Positions 1-7,872 of a stretch of DNA of 45,307 bases are shown one piece after another (the stretch's first letter is position 1; each line of letters opens with the position of its first letter). This DNA is from Rhodospirillales bacterium. Lineage in GTDB: Bacteria > Pseudomonadota > Alphaproteobacteria > Rhodospirillales > 2-12-FULL-67-15. The stretch covers positions 1-45,307 of the forward strand of contig VGZQ01000016.1 in NCBI GenBank assembly GCA_016872535.1, given 5' to 3'. Below the pieces are notes generated by a model. It was not told where the DNA came from. It did no database searches and saw nothing but the letters and a program-made list of their open reading frames with translations. Both the position numbers and the translations under genes were made by a program.

Positions 1-1814
1 GCGGAGTCCGGGAGCTTGGCGGTCACCTCGTCCGGCCGCCAGGTGACGGCCGAGAAGAACTCGACGGTCACCGCATCCGCCGTCTCCTCGCCCGGCATGA
101 CGTAGCGGATGCGGAAGGAGCCGCGCGCGATGTTGCGCGGCCCGAACAGGGCCACCGGCAGGCTCTGCGGGCTGTCGCGGATCACTCGCACCACGCCGCC
201 CTGCTGGATGGGCACGGCCCGGCCGCAGCGGGCGATGCGGGTCAGCGCCTCCCACACCGTCATGGAGGTGTCGAAGACGCCGTCGAAGCGGTCGCCCCGC
301 TGCTCCCACAGGACATCCAGGGCCGCGAGGCCGGCAAGGTCGATGCGCGAATCGGCGAGCCCCGCGCCGTAGCCGGCTCGGGCCACGTCGGCGAGGACCC
401 AGGCGACGGAGCGGGTCGGCACCGGCTGCGACCAGCCGCTCGGCGACCACGCCGGCAGCTTGCGCGTCACGATGCAGTTGACCATCCGCGAGGTGCGCTG
501 GGAGAGATTGTCGGTCGCCCGCATGCGGATCGCGAGCAGCGTCACCTGCCCGTAGTCGGGCTCGTCCTGGAGCCAAGCCTTCAGACCCGCCCAGCGGATT
601 TCGTGGCCGGCGCGGGACGAGAGGTCCTTATCGTCGGTGCGCTTGAGCCGCACCTCGTAGCGTCCCGGCGCGACCGCGTACCTGTAGCTCAGGCGGATCG
701 GCGTGTTGGTGGCGGCCGAGTGTGTCTCGGCCGCCAGTTGGAGCCAGTCGCTCAGAGGCAAGCCATCGTCGTCGATGGCGCGGGCCTCGACCGCCCAGCT
801 GGCCGTTCGGCCGTCAAGGCCGCCGGAATCGTTGGCGTAGTAGAGGCCGCGGGCGAAGACGATGTCGATGCCGAGATGGTTGGCCTTGGTCTCGGCGGAG
901 GCCGAGACGAACGGCCCCACCCAGCCCGTCTCGCCGGCGCCAAGCTGGTTCGGGCCCTGCAGCTCCTGCCCGGCCACCTCGGGGGCGGTGGTGACGGAAG
1001 GATCGAACAGGGCGACGGCGCCGCCCGGTTCCACTATTTGATATTGGACCTCGGCGAAGTTGCCGATGTCCGTGTCCTCGATGCGGATCGCCTCGACCTG
1101 GTAGTGGCCCTGGCCGATGACGTGGAGCTGGTGCAGGTACTGCTCGTTGCCCTGGTACTCCTGCCAAGGCTCGGCGGCGAGGTCGGGATAGATCAGGTGC
1201 CGGCCGTAGACCACCGGGATCGGCTGTCCCAGGCGGGCCTGGTTGCCCTGGGCCTGCAGCGAATAGGTCGGGCTCGGGCTCGGCGGACTGCCGATGCTCC
1301 CCAATCCCCAATCGGCCGAGGGCCGTGCCGGGTTCGGCGCCGGGACCAGCGCGTTGATCAGGGCGCCGCCCGCGATGTTGACGGCGCCCGAGATGACGCC
1401 GCCGAAGATCTGGCCCCAGGTGACGGAGCCGAAGGCCGCCGCGCCGGCCTCGAAGCCGAGCGCGCCCGCGAGCGCCCCGCCCAGGGCAGCTCCGGCGACC
1501 ACGCCCGCCACCATGACGGCGACCATGAGCACGGTGCGAAGCGGGTTCTTGCCGCCGCCCCCGCCTCCGCCGCCACCGTGGGGAAGCGCGACGAAACAGA
1601 CAACGTTGCCGGAACGGATGACCAGCAGCGGCCACTCGGCGCGCAGCACGGCCCGGCCGTTGACCAGACAGACAGTGGGCTGGGCAAATTCGGCGATACC
1701 GCGCCCATCCAGCCAATCCCGGATGGTGACAGGCTTGGGCACCGGCACCACTTCGCGGTCGCGCTCGGGCCGGAACGCATTGCGGACCATCACGACAACG
1801 CCGGGGCGGTTCAT
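1..1814 (-). CDS. TipJ-like host-specificity/tail tip protein (C-terminus cut by window edge)
   Basis: This frame is open from the ATG at 1814 to the left window edge with no stop, so at least 604 residues are visible and the C-terminus is missing. The start overlaps the stop of the NlpC gene as ATGA. The N-terminus (about residues 1-75) looks like the small ubiquitin-like region found in TipJ/lambda J-type tip proteins. A poly-Gly linker and a Gly/Ala-rich hydrophobic stretch (about 80-150) follow, then the segment around RLGQPIPVVYGRHLIYPDLA that is characteristic of phage tip proteins, and a beta-rich body. By family, such proteins form the tail tip and contact the host receptor. It is the last visible gene of the late operon. 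An alternative start is the ATG at 1790. Confidence 0.88.
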   Translation of the reverse strand, partial: MNRPGVVVMVRNAFRPERDREVVPVPKPVTIRDWLDGRGIAEFAQPTVCLVNGRAVLRAEWPLLVIRSGNVVCFVALPHGGGGGGGGGKNPLRTVLMVAVMVAGVVAGAALGGALAGALGFEAGAAAFGSVTWGQIFGGVISGAVNIAGGALINALVPAPNPARPSADWGLGSIGSPPSPSPTYSLQAQGNQARLGQPIPVVYGRHLIYPDLAAEPWQEYQGNEQYLHQLHVIGQGHYQVEAIRIEDTDIGNFAEVQYQIVEPGGAVALFDPSVTTAPEVAGQELQGPNQLGAGETGWVGPFVSASAETKANHLGIDIVFARGLYYANDSGGLDGRTASWAVEARAIDDDGLPLSDWLQLAAETHSAATNTPIRLSYRYAVAPGRYEVRLKRTDDKDLSSRAGHEIRWAGLKAWLQDEPDYGQVTLLAIRMRATDNLSQRTSRMVNCIVTRKLPAWSPSGWSQPVPTRSVAWVLADVARAGYGAGLADSRIDLAGLAALDVLWEQRGDRFDGVFDTSMTVWEALTRIARCGRAVPIQQGGVVRVIRDSPQSLPVALFGPRNIARGSFRIRYVMPGEETADAVTVEFFSAVTWRPDEVTAKLPDS

Positions 1815-2260
1815 CCGTCGTCTCCCACGAATCGGTAATAGCCTTCGATCCGCCAGCCATGGGCGGCGAGGCTTTCGCGCGACTGGGCGACCACGCCCTT
1901 GTCGCGCACAACATGCAGTACCCTGCCTCCGTCCACCTCCAGCCAGACGCCCACGTGGACCGGGTAGCGGGCTTGGCGCATCAGCACGCAGTCGCCTTCC
2001 TCGGGGGCCTCGACTAGGTTCCAGCGCCGGCGCTCCGGGTGGTCGCGGAAATTGCGCGCGATCGTCAGCAGATCGTCGGGATTGGGGATCGCCGGGAGAA
2101 AGCGCCCGAACCGCTCGCGCTGCACGTGCCGCACCAGCGCCCAGCAGTGGAACGACCATGTTTTCCCCGGATCGCGGCAAGCCGCTCCCGGCGGCGGCCC
2201 TTCCCCATCGGCCGCCCAGGGCAGGCCGATGTAGGTTGAAGCCCAATGAACTGTCGTCAC
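1811..2260 (-). CDS. NlpC/P60-family phage tail peptidoglycan hydrolase
   Basis: A 149-residue protein with an NlpC/P60 fold signature. The candidate nucleophile Cys lies in FHCWALV at about residue 40, and a candidate His in YPVHVGVWLEV at about residue 102, followed by beta strands with a conserved GRVLH. Family members are tail-tip cell-wall peptidases that open peptidoglycan during DNA entry, and they normally sit just before the TipJ gene, as here. Its start overlaps the DUF1833 stop (ATGA at 2257-2260) and its stop overlaps the TipJ start, so the three are translationally coupled. The length is normal for phage members of this family. Confidence 0.87.
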   Translation of the reverse strand: MTTVHWASTYIGLPWAADGEGPPPGAACRDPGKTWSFHCWALVRHVQRERFGRFLPAIPNPDDLLTIARNFRDHPERRRWNLVEAPEEGDCVLMRQARYPVHVGVWLEVDGGRVLHVVRDKGVVAQSRESLAAHGWRIEGYYRFVGDDG

Positions 2261-2880
2261 CGCCGCAGCCCCGGATACTTCCTAATGGTGTAGATCTCGC
2301 TCGGAAATGCCTTGTTGCCGATGTCGAGCACGCGCGCCCGGCCGGTGACGCGGAAGACGTCCACCTCGACCTCGGAGAGCGTCATGGTCATGGGCGGGTC
2401 CATCTGCGGCCCCTCGATATCGGTCGAGAGATATGGCCTGTACGTGACCTCGATGCGCTCCTGGCTGATGGCGGCGGCGTCGAGGTGCCTGGCGATCTCG
2501 CGCCCGACGTTGTCGAGCACGACGACGATCTCCGGGACGGGAATGGTGTCGACGGGCGGCAGTTCCAGCTCGAAGCCGAGCGCCACGAAGGGAACCAGCA
2601 GCCCGGCATCCCGTGGCGCGCCCGCCTCCAGCCGCGCCACCAGCCCGACCTTGCGGCGCGCCTCCGCATCGAGGCCGTCCAGCACCGCCTGCACCTCGGC
2701 GCCGCCGAGCGCGAGCCAGGTGGCGGTGTCCTCGAAATTGCGCACCACCCGGATCGGCCTGGCCACGCCGTCCTCGACGAAGGCCGGGTGCCAGATCTCC
2801 AGCGTGTGCAGGACGACGACGTCGGCCGGCGCGGAGGCGTAGGCCTCGCGGATGGCCGCCGAGAGAGCGGGATCGGGCAT
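2257..2880 (-). CDS. DUF1833-family phage tail protein
   Basis: A 207-residue protein with the look of DUF1833. The N-terminal MPDPALSAAIREAYASAP is followed by VVVLHTLEIWHPAF and a repeating beta pattern, and the C-terminus ends in IYTIRKYPGLRR. DUF1833 proteins are conserved, non-enzymatic components of the distal tail in siphophages and usually precede the NlpC gene, as seen here. It begins 6 bases after the stop of the upstream radical SAM gene and has no strong Shine-Dalgarno, which suggests translational coupling. The exact structural role is not known to me. Confidence 0.8.
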   Translation of the reverse strand: MPDPALSAAIREAYASAPADVVVLHTLEIWHPAFVEDGVARPIRVVRNFEDTATWLALGGAEVQAVLDGLDAEARRKVGLVARLEAGAPRDAGLLVPFVALGFELELPPVDTIPVPEIVVVLDNVGREIARHLDAAAISQERIEVTYRPYLSTDIEGPQMDPPMTMTLSEVEVDVFRVTGRARVLDIGNKAFPSEIYTIRKYPGLRR

Positions 2881-2886
2881 GGGAGG

Positions 2887-4263
2887 TCAGACAGGGGCCT
2901 CTTCGGCCGACTGGCGGATGACGCGGATGCGGTTCGGAAGATCGGGACGGCGCAGTACCGGCCCTTCGATCTCGATCAGCACCAGGCGCGTGAGCCAGTA
3001 GAGCGAGATCGCGAGCAGGGCGAGGTTCCAGGTGAAGCTGTTGTCGCAGGCCTGCCGCCAGAGATCGCCTTCGAGGAAGAGGCACGCGCCCTTGCAGAGC
3101 TGCACGACGGGGCAGCGGACGCATTCCTCGCGCGTCGACCAGTGATGCGCGGTCTTAAGCCGGATGTCGTCGAAGGCTTCGATGCTACCGATACGGTGCT
3201 TAGTCGCCGCGCTGGTGTTCTGGCAGGTGAGCGCGTTGCCCTTGAGATCGACCGCCAGGTGCTCGGGCCGGTCCATGCCGCATTTCTGGCCGAGAGAGGA
3301 CGCGGGCCGGGATTCGGCCAGCGAGCGGAAGAAGTCCTCGCACTTGCGGCGCACGGCGCCGACCGGCATGGAGCGCCCCGTCACCGCCTCCCACCAGACC
3401 TCCTGCAGGACCCGGTCGTGCTCCTCGGGCGTCTTGGGCGAAAGCGCCATGCCGCCCGCGTCGTAGGGGAGCAGCAGTTCCTCGGAGGTCAACGGCACGT
3501 TGGCGGGATCGATGCCGAGCCTGGCGCCGATGTGCTCGCGGATCGCGACCAGGGAGCGGTTGTCGCGCGTGAGCACGCAGTTGAAGCCGATGCGTCCCTT
3601 CGGAAACAGCCGGTCGTAGAGCCTGCGGATCACTGCACAACGGACCGGGTCTTCGAGCGGATCGGGCCCGCGGGCGGCGGCGTGGCCGGGGCCGTCGTGG
3701 CTGACGCCGACCCCGAAGCCGAGCGCGTCCAGCCAGTCGATCTTCTCGTCGTCGATGAGCGAGCCGTTGGTGACGATGTTGAACTCGGCCTTGGGATAGG
3801 CGCTCCGGAGCGCGCTCCCGAGTATCCTGAGCGCCTTCCAGTAGACGAACGGCTCGCCGCCCCAGAACTCGATGCGCAGGTCCTTGCCTTGGCCGCCCTT
3901 GCCGCCGTTGAACCACTCGGGGAGCTTTCTCAAGAACGCCTGCACGTCCTCGATTCCGCCCTGGACCTCGTGCGGCTGGCTCGCCTGGTTGCAATACGCG
4001 CAGGCGTAGTTGCACTTGAGGCCCATCTGAATCTTGAGGACGCGGACGTTCCGGCCTTTGCGGGCGGGGTTCGCGGGCGAGACCGGGAACGCCGGCTTCC
4101 AGTCGCGCGAGGCATTCGCGTAGTCCATGCCGACGGCGGCGAGGCTCACGCGTTCGCCCGAGTCCTCCCACACCAGTTCCGAGACGTGCGGGCGGTAGAG
4201 GAGATGGCGCACGTATCCGTTCCGGCCCGCCAGGACGAGCCGGTACTCCAGCGTTTCCGACAT
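2887..4263 (-). CDS. Radical SAM/SPASM-domain peptide-modifying enzyme (larger of a pair)
   Basis: 458 residues. An N-terminal region of about 80 residues precedes the radical SAM core, whose CxxxCxxC cluster is C84, C88 and C91 in LKCNYACAYCNQ. The WGGEP motif follows at about residue 135, then ITNGSL-like VTNGSLID. The C-terminal third carries a SPASM/twitch-type Cys set: GQKCGMD, ALTCQNTS, then CVRCPVVQLCKGACLF and a final Cys. SPASM enzymes bind extra 4Fe-4S clusters and modify peptides, for example by thioether links or formylglycine formation. The extra N-terminal segment could be a recognition domain, although I cannot show that. It lies 3 bases after the first radical SAM gene. A phage tail operon is an unusual place for such enzymes, and the Cys-rich fibre at 6191-7264 is the obvious candidate substrate. 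Confidence 0.9.
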   Translation of the reverse strand: MSETLEYRLVLAGRNGYVRHLLYRPHVSELVWEDSGERVSLAAVGMDYANASRDWKPAFPVSPANPARKGRNVRVLKIQMGLKCNYACAYCNQASQPHEVQGGIEDVQAFLRKLPEWFNGGKGGQGKDLRIEFWGGEPFVYWKALRILGSALRSAYPKAEFNIVTNGSLIDDEKIDWLDALGFGVGVSHDGPGHAAARGPDPLEDPVRCAVIRRLYDRLFPKGRIGFNCVLTRDNRSLVAIREHIGARLGIDPANVPLTSEELLLPYDAGGMALSPKTPEEHDRVLQEVWWEAVTGRSMPVGAVRRKCEDFFRSLAESRPASSLGQKCGMDRPEHLAVDLKGNALTCQNTSAATKHRIGSIEAFDDIRLKTAHHWSTREECVRCPVVQLCKGACLFLEGDLWRQACDNSFTWNLALLAISLYWLTRLVLIEIEGPVLRRPDLPNRIRVIRQSAEEAPV

Positions 4264-4266
4264 GGA

Positions 4267-5304
4267 TCAGGGAACCTCGATATGATTGCGGTCGGAGGGG
4301 CCGTTCTCCTGCGCGTCGATCCACGCGAACAGGCGGTGCTTCTCGCGCGAGAGCCGGCAGTCGATCTCGTGGGTCCGGGAGAGATGGCAGTTGCCCCGGC
4401 ACCAGCTCCGGATCGGGCAGGCGCGGCAGTCCTCGCTCCGCACCCAGCGCCAGGCACGGTCGAGCGCCGTTCGCTCGGCCTCGTCGCGGGGACCTGATTC
4501 GTCGAACAGATTGCCGGTGCGGTAGCCGGTCTTCACCCCGTGGTGGCAGGCGTAGCGGTTGCCGGCGAGGTCTACGGAAAGATGGTCGCGGCCGTGGCAC
4601 AGCGGCTCGACATCCTTATCCGCCCGGGCGAGGCCGGCGCGCCATTCCTCGAGGTGGCCGTCGAAGAAGAGGCACGCGTGGCGATGGCCGGCGTGCCGCA
4701 GCCGGGCCAGCTCCCACAGATGCTCGACGTGCCGCTCCAGCGTCTCGGGCGTGAACCGATAGCGCGGATCGCAGCCCTGCGTGGCGCGGACCCAATGGGC
4801 GTAGGGCCAGAACGGGCGGCGGTATTCCCGCTCCAGCCGTTCCAGCTTCTCGAACAGGGGCCAGATATGGGGCGTTTCGGCGGTGAACAGGAACGACACG
4901 CTGGAGCGGCGCAGCCGCCGCACCATGTCCCACGCTATATCCCGGTGGGGCTGGCCGGAGGCGCCGTGGTCGCTCACCACCACGTGCATGCCCCATTCGT
5001 TGAGCCGGTCGACGTGCTTAGGTTCAAGCAGGCTGCCGTTGGTGGTGATGCGGACGAAGTCGAAGGAAATGCCAGCCTCGACGAACGCCGAATGGATGGC
5101 GGCGATCCTGTCCCAATAGAGAAGCGGCTCGCCGCCCCAGTAGTCGACGCGCCGGATGCCGTGCGCCCGGACGAACGGGACCACCCGCTCGATGAACGGC
5201 TCCACGGGGTGGCCGCGCCTGACCGCATCGGGCGCGTCCCTCTCCTGCAGGCAGTAGGCGCAAGCGAAGTTGCAGGCGTAACCGAGGAAGATGTTGAGTT
5301 TCAT
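4267..5304 (-). CDS. Radical SAM/SPASM-domain peptide-modifying enzyme (smaller of a pair)
   Basis: 345 residues. The radical SAM cluster sits at the very N-terminus (C11, C15 and C18 in YACNFACAYC), followed by DYWGGEPLLYW and TTNGSLLEPKH, the usual core motifs. The C-terminal region has a SPASM-like Cys pattern: LCHGRDH, YACHHG, then CRACPIRSWCRGNCHLSRT and a terminal Cys. The start codon overlaps the stop of the upstream 291-residue gene (ATGA at 5301-5304), so the two are coupled. It lacks the 80-residue N-terminal extension of its neighbour and is clearly divergent from it, so the pair is probably two different activities rather than a recent duplication. The function is inferred: modification of a co-encoded Cys-rich tail fibre. 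Confidence 0.9.
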   Translation of the reverse strand: MKLNIFLGYACNFACAYCLQERDAPDAVRRGHPVEPFIERVVPFVRAHGIRRVDYWGGEPLLYWDRIAAIHSAFVEAGISFDFVRITTNGSLLEPKHVDRLNEWGMHVVVSDHGASGQPHRDIAWDMVRRLRRSSVSFLFTAETPHIWPLFEKLERLEREYRRPFWPYAHWVRATQGCDPRYRFTPETLERHVEHLWELARLRHAGHRHACLFFDGHLEEWRAGLARADKDVEPLCHGRDHLSVDLAGNRYACHHGVKTGYRTGNLFDESGPRDEAERTALDRAWRWVRSEDCRACPIRSWCRGNCHLSRTHEIDCRLSREKHRLFAWIDAQENGPSDRNHIEVP

Positions 5305-6176
5305 GCGACGGTCAGCATGTGTTCGGCGAGGCCGCTCACATGACGGAACCCGGCCTTGACGCGGATCGAATCCCCCGGCCGGTTGCCGAGGGCTATGATG
5401 CGCACGGCCGCCTCGCCGGCCGGCGCCGGCACCCGCCGCAGGGGCAAATGACCCCCCGTCGCCTCAAGGAAGAACTCGGTGTCGATCCCGGCCGGCCGGC
5501 CCTTGGCATCGACGAGCCGGCAGGCCAGCTCCGCCTCGCCGCCGACGGGTATGGTCTCGGGGCCGCCGATGGCGATGCGCGGTTCCGAGCGCCGCGTGTA
5601 ATCGGCTTGTTTCTCCGGCGCGATGCGCTTGGCCCGCTCGGCCAGACGGCCAATGGCGCCGTGCCTGGGATGACCGATGACGAGGAAGCTCGCTTCCGTA
5701 AAATCGAGCTGGCGGAAGTAGACGAATGCCACCAGGGCGCAGTTGGCCTGCTCGACCAGCAGATGGCGTGTCCCGGTCGCCTTGCTGTTCACGGTGAGCG
5801 CGCGGGCGTTGTAGGGGGTCGACGGCGCCCCCGCGAGGTCGAGCGGGAACATCCAGCGTGCCATGTCCGACCACTCGTGGAGGCCAGCGGCAACGCCGAT
5901 GTCGAGCGCCACGGCACCCAACTCCTTGAACGCCAATCCCGCCAGACGCGGTGCCAGCAGACTGCCGTCAACCACACCGTCACCGAACGTGCGGCCGGGG
6001 ACAAGGTCTCCGTGGACATCGAGGTCGATGTCCGGGCGCGCCTGGTCCACGAGCGGGCTCTCCGCCCAGGTGCGGACGGTGACGCGGCGGGGCGAATCCA
6101 CGACTTGCACCAGGACGGGGGCGGGGTGTCGCAGGCCGTCGAAGCGGGTAATAAACAGATTGGGAAGAAGGCTCAT
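5301..6176 (-). CDS. Unknown tail-cassette protein with Ig-like C-terminal domain
   Basis: 291 residues from the ATG at 6176, chosen because GAGG lies 7 bases upstream and the frame further upstream only antisense-reads or frame-shifts the Cys-rich repeat of the fibre gene. The C-terminal 90 residues (from about PRIAIGGPETIPVGGEAEL to the end) resemble a bacterial Ig-like beta sandwich. The N-terminal 200 residues are beta-rich and I do not recognise them. No signal peptide or membrane segment is seen. It lies 14 bases after the fibre gene and overlaps the radical SAM start. The position suggests a partner in fibre assembly or display, or an accessory to the modification, but that is inference. 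Confidence 0.7.
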   Translation of the reverse strand: MSLLPNLFITRFDGLRHPAPVLVQVVDSPRRVTVRTWAESPLVDQARPDIDLDVHGDLVPGRTFGDGVVDGSLLAPRLAGLAFKELGAVALDIGVAAGLHEWSDMARWMFPLDLAGAPSTPYNARALTVNSKATGTRHLLVEQANCALVAFVYFRQLDFTEASFLVIGHPRHGAIGRLAERAKRIAPEKQADYTRRSEPRIAIGGPETIPVGGEAELACRLVDAKGRPAGIDTEFFLEATGGHLPLRRVPAPAGEAAVRIIALGNRPGDSIRVKAGFRHVSGLAEHMLTVA

Positions 6177-6190
6177 CGGCGACCTCGTCG

Positions 6191-7264
6191 TCAGCCGTCG
6201 CAGCAAGCGCAGTTGCAGTCGCAAGCGCAATTGCAGTTGCAATTGCAGTTGGAGTAGCAGTTGAAGCCGCCGCAGTTGCAGTTGTTGTAGTTGCGCCGGT
6301 ATTCGGCCCCGCCGATCTCGTCGGCGGCGAGCGCATAGGAGCCATGGACAAAGCCGACCGACACCGGCTGGTAGGCGACTTGCTGGCCGCCGGCGAAGTC
6401 GTAGCCGCTGGGGTTGCCGGGCGAGAAGCCGAGTCCCCAGGTCCACCAGTCGCCGTTGGGCGGCGTCCACCGCGGGTCGCCGAGGCAGTTGCCGTTCGGG
6501 AGATAGCCCGCGCAGTTGTTGACCCGGTCGTCGTAGTACTGGTTCGAGCGGTTGAGCTCGCCGATGTCGGTGCCGTCGGCGATCTTGAAGCCGGTGGCGC
6601 GGGCGTCGTCGCCTGTGGCGCCCGAGCGCACGGTGCCGCTCGCGATCAGGTTGGGAAGCGAAAGATCGCCGGTCATCGCGTCGCCGGCCTTGGCCACCCT
6701 TGTCGCGAGGTCGACCGCGCCGGGCGCGATCTTCTCCGCCGTCACCGCCCCGTCGGCGAGCTTCGCCGCGGTGACGGCGCCGTCCGCGATCTCGCTGGTC
6801 TGGGCCGGTCCGCCGGCCTTCAAGAGCTTGCCGGTAACGCCGTCAAAGCGTGCGAGCGCGCCGTCCGCCACGCCCGCGGGCCCGACGACGTCGCCCCCGC
6901 CCGGGGCCAGCTCGTAGGCCGTGCCGGCAGGATTGACCCGGATGCTCTTCAGCGAATCCGCCGGCGCGGGATCGGGGATCTTGGCCGCATGGATCGCGGC
7001 CTCGCCGGCGCTTGCCGATGCAGCAATGGCGGAACCGGCCGCGGCGATCGCGCTGCCGGCGGCGTCAGCCACCTTCTGGTCGAGCTCGGCGCGGCTCGCC
7101 GCGATGGCCGCCTCGTTGTCGGCGACGGTTTTCGCGACCGTCTTGACCGGGCCGCTCTCGGTCTCGACGGTCGAGGTCGCATCGCCATGCACCACCTGGT
7201 GGAGCTTGTCGGCGGCGGCGGTCGTCTTTGCGACCGCCGCCTGGAGGTCGGTTTGCAGCGTCAT
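6191..7264 (-). CDS. Tail fibre protein with Cys-rich (Asn-Cys)n C-terminal tail
   Basis: 357 residues. The N-terminal 100 residues (KTTAAADKLHQVVHGDATST, then VKTVAKTVADNE and Ala-rich helices) are typical of a fibre attachment region. The middle has fibre-like short repeats (EIADGAVTAAKLADGAVTAEK). A Trp/Gly/Asn-rich region follows with NNCAGYLPNGNCLGD and DWWTWGLGF. The last 29 residues hold 12 cysteines, mostly alternating as N-C, A-C or D-C, and end in CACCDG. Such a Cys density is alien to ordinary fibres and resembles precursor peptides of radical SAM enzymes, two of which are encoded downstream. By inference the tail could be crosslinked, oxidised or could bind metal. The start is supported by GGAG 10 bases upstream. 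Confidence 0.85.
   Translation of the reverse strand: MTLQTDLQAAVAKTTAAADKLHQVVHGDATSTVETESGPVKTVAKTVADNEAAIAASRAELDQKVADAAGSAIAAAGSAIAASASAGEAAIHAAKIPDPAPADSLKSIRVNPAGTAYELAPGGGDVVGPAGVADGALARFDGVTGKLLKAGGPAQTSEIADGAVTAAKLADGAVTAEKIAPGAVDLATRVAKAGDAMTGDLSLPNLIASGTVRSGATGDDARATGFKIADGTDIGELNRSNQYYDDRVNNCAGYLPNGNCLGDPRWTPPNGDWWTWGLGFSPGNPSGYDFAGGQQVAYQPVSVGFVHGSYALAADEIGGAEYRRNYNNCNCGGFNCYSNCNCNCNCACDCNCACCDG
6194..6280 (-). repeat. Hexanucleotide repeat encoding the (Asn-Cys)n tail
   Basis: On the coding strand, units such as AACTGC and AATTGC alternate. On the plus strand they appear as runs of GCAGTT and GCAATT. They encode the alternating Asn-Cys tract of the fibre C-terminus. The regular 6-base period is prone to slippage, so the number of NC units probably varies between relatives. 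An opposite-frame reading gives a Gln/Leu-rich peptide that is a shadow. Confidence 0.75.
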
Positions 7265-7299
7265 GATGTTCTAGCTCCGGAATCGAAGGCGGATCGGAC

Positions 7300-7779
7300 T
7301 CACCAGGCGTAGGGACCCGTCAGCCCGGAATGGACGAGCGCGTGCAGCGCGTCCGCGTCGCGGAACAGCGCCGCGAGATCGCTGTCGAGAGCGATGGCGA
7401 GCGCGTCCTCGGAGAGCACCGGCCGCTCGCGGATCTCGAGCTCGGAGGCGATCTCCCAGAGGACGCCGCCCTTGAGCCGCGCCTCGAACTGGCGCGTGAA
7501 GCGGGCCTCATGCACCCCGAGTCCGATGCCGCCCAGGAGGTCGATCAGGAACCACTCGCCGCCTTCCTTGGCGTGCCAGCGATACCAGGCCTCGAACAGC
7601 GCGAACTGCTCGCGGCGCATCAGCCAACGCACGGCGATGCGGGTCGGCACCTGGGTGAAGCGCTTGCGCTGCCGCGCCGGCCCCGCCTCCATCTCGGTGC
7701 GCAGGATCGCCTCGCCCGGGCGGATGCCGTAGCCCTCCACCGTCGGCAGGGGCAGGGTAGCGGGCCAGGAGACGGGCAT
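7300..7779 (-). CDS. Minor tail protein (distal tail, unnamed family)
   Basis: 159 residues with a pattern I associate with small tail proteins encoded between tape measure and tip in siphophages: an N-terminal segment PATLPLPTVEGYGI, a central FEAWYRWHAKEGGEWFLIDLLGG, then VHEARFTRQFEARL and WEIASELEIRERP. No catalytic motif or membrane segment is visible. It lies upstream of the fibre gene (35 bases) and downstream, in transcription, of the tape measure. The oppositely oriented toxin-antitoxin pair sits between it and the tape measure. The Shine-Dalgarno is weak (a purine-rich AGAAAAGAA stretch). The role is inferred from position and pattern. Confidence 0.72.
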   Translation of the reverse strand: MPVSWPATLPLPTVEGYGIRPGEAILRTEMEAGPARQRKRFTQVPTRIAVRWLMRREQFALFEAWYRWHAKEGGEWFLIDLLGGIGLGVHEARFTRQFEARLKGGVLWEIASELEIRERPVLSEDALAIALDSDLAALFRDADALHALVHSGLTGPYAW

Positions 7780-7815
7780 CGGGATTTATTCTTTTCTGGC
7801 AAATGGTTAGAACTG

Positions 7816-7850
7816 TGGACACGGTCTTATGGACTGAGCTACAATGTAGC
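7816..7850 (+). promoter_or_regulatory. Promoter and palindromic operator of the dinJ-yafQ module
   Basis: TGGACA at 7816-7821 and TACAAT at 7840-7845 are spaced by 18 bases and match a sigma70-type promoter reading rightward. A 13-base palindrome, GCTACAATGTAGC (7838-7850), covers the -10 box. This fits autorepression by the antitoxin or the toxin-antitoxin complex, as known for RelB/DinJ-type modules. AAGGGAG follows just ahead of the start at 7873. Confidence 0.6.
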
Positions 7851-7872
7851 CCAATAAAGGGAGTTCCGATCC

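Noticed and set aside
603-4497. Very long plus-strand open frames opposite the tail tip and radical SAM genes
   Set aside because: They are antisense shadows of GC-rich genes: low-complexity Arg/Ala/Asp-rich translations with no domain, while the minus strand encodes recognised families with coupled starts and stops.
6200-6300. Gln/Leu-rich (QLQLQL) translations over the Cys repeat
   Set aside because: They arise from reading the hexamer repeat in other frames. The Asn-Cys frame continues from a genuine fibre N-terminus and ends at a stop next to the following gene.
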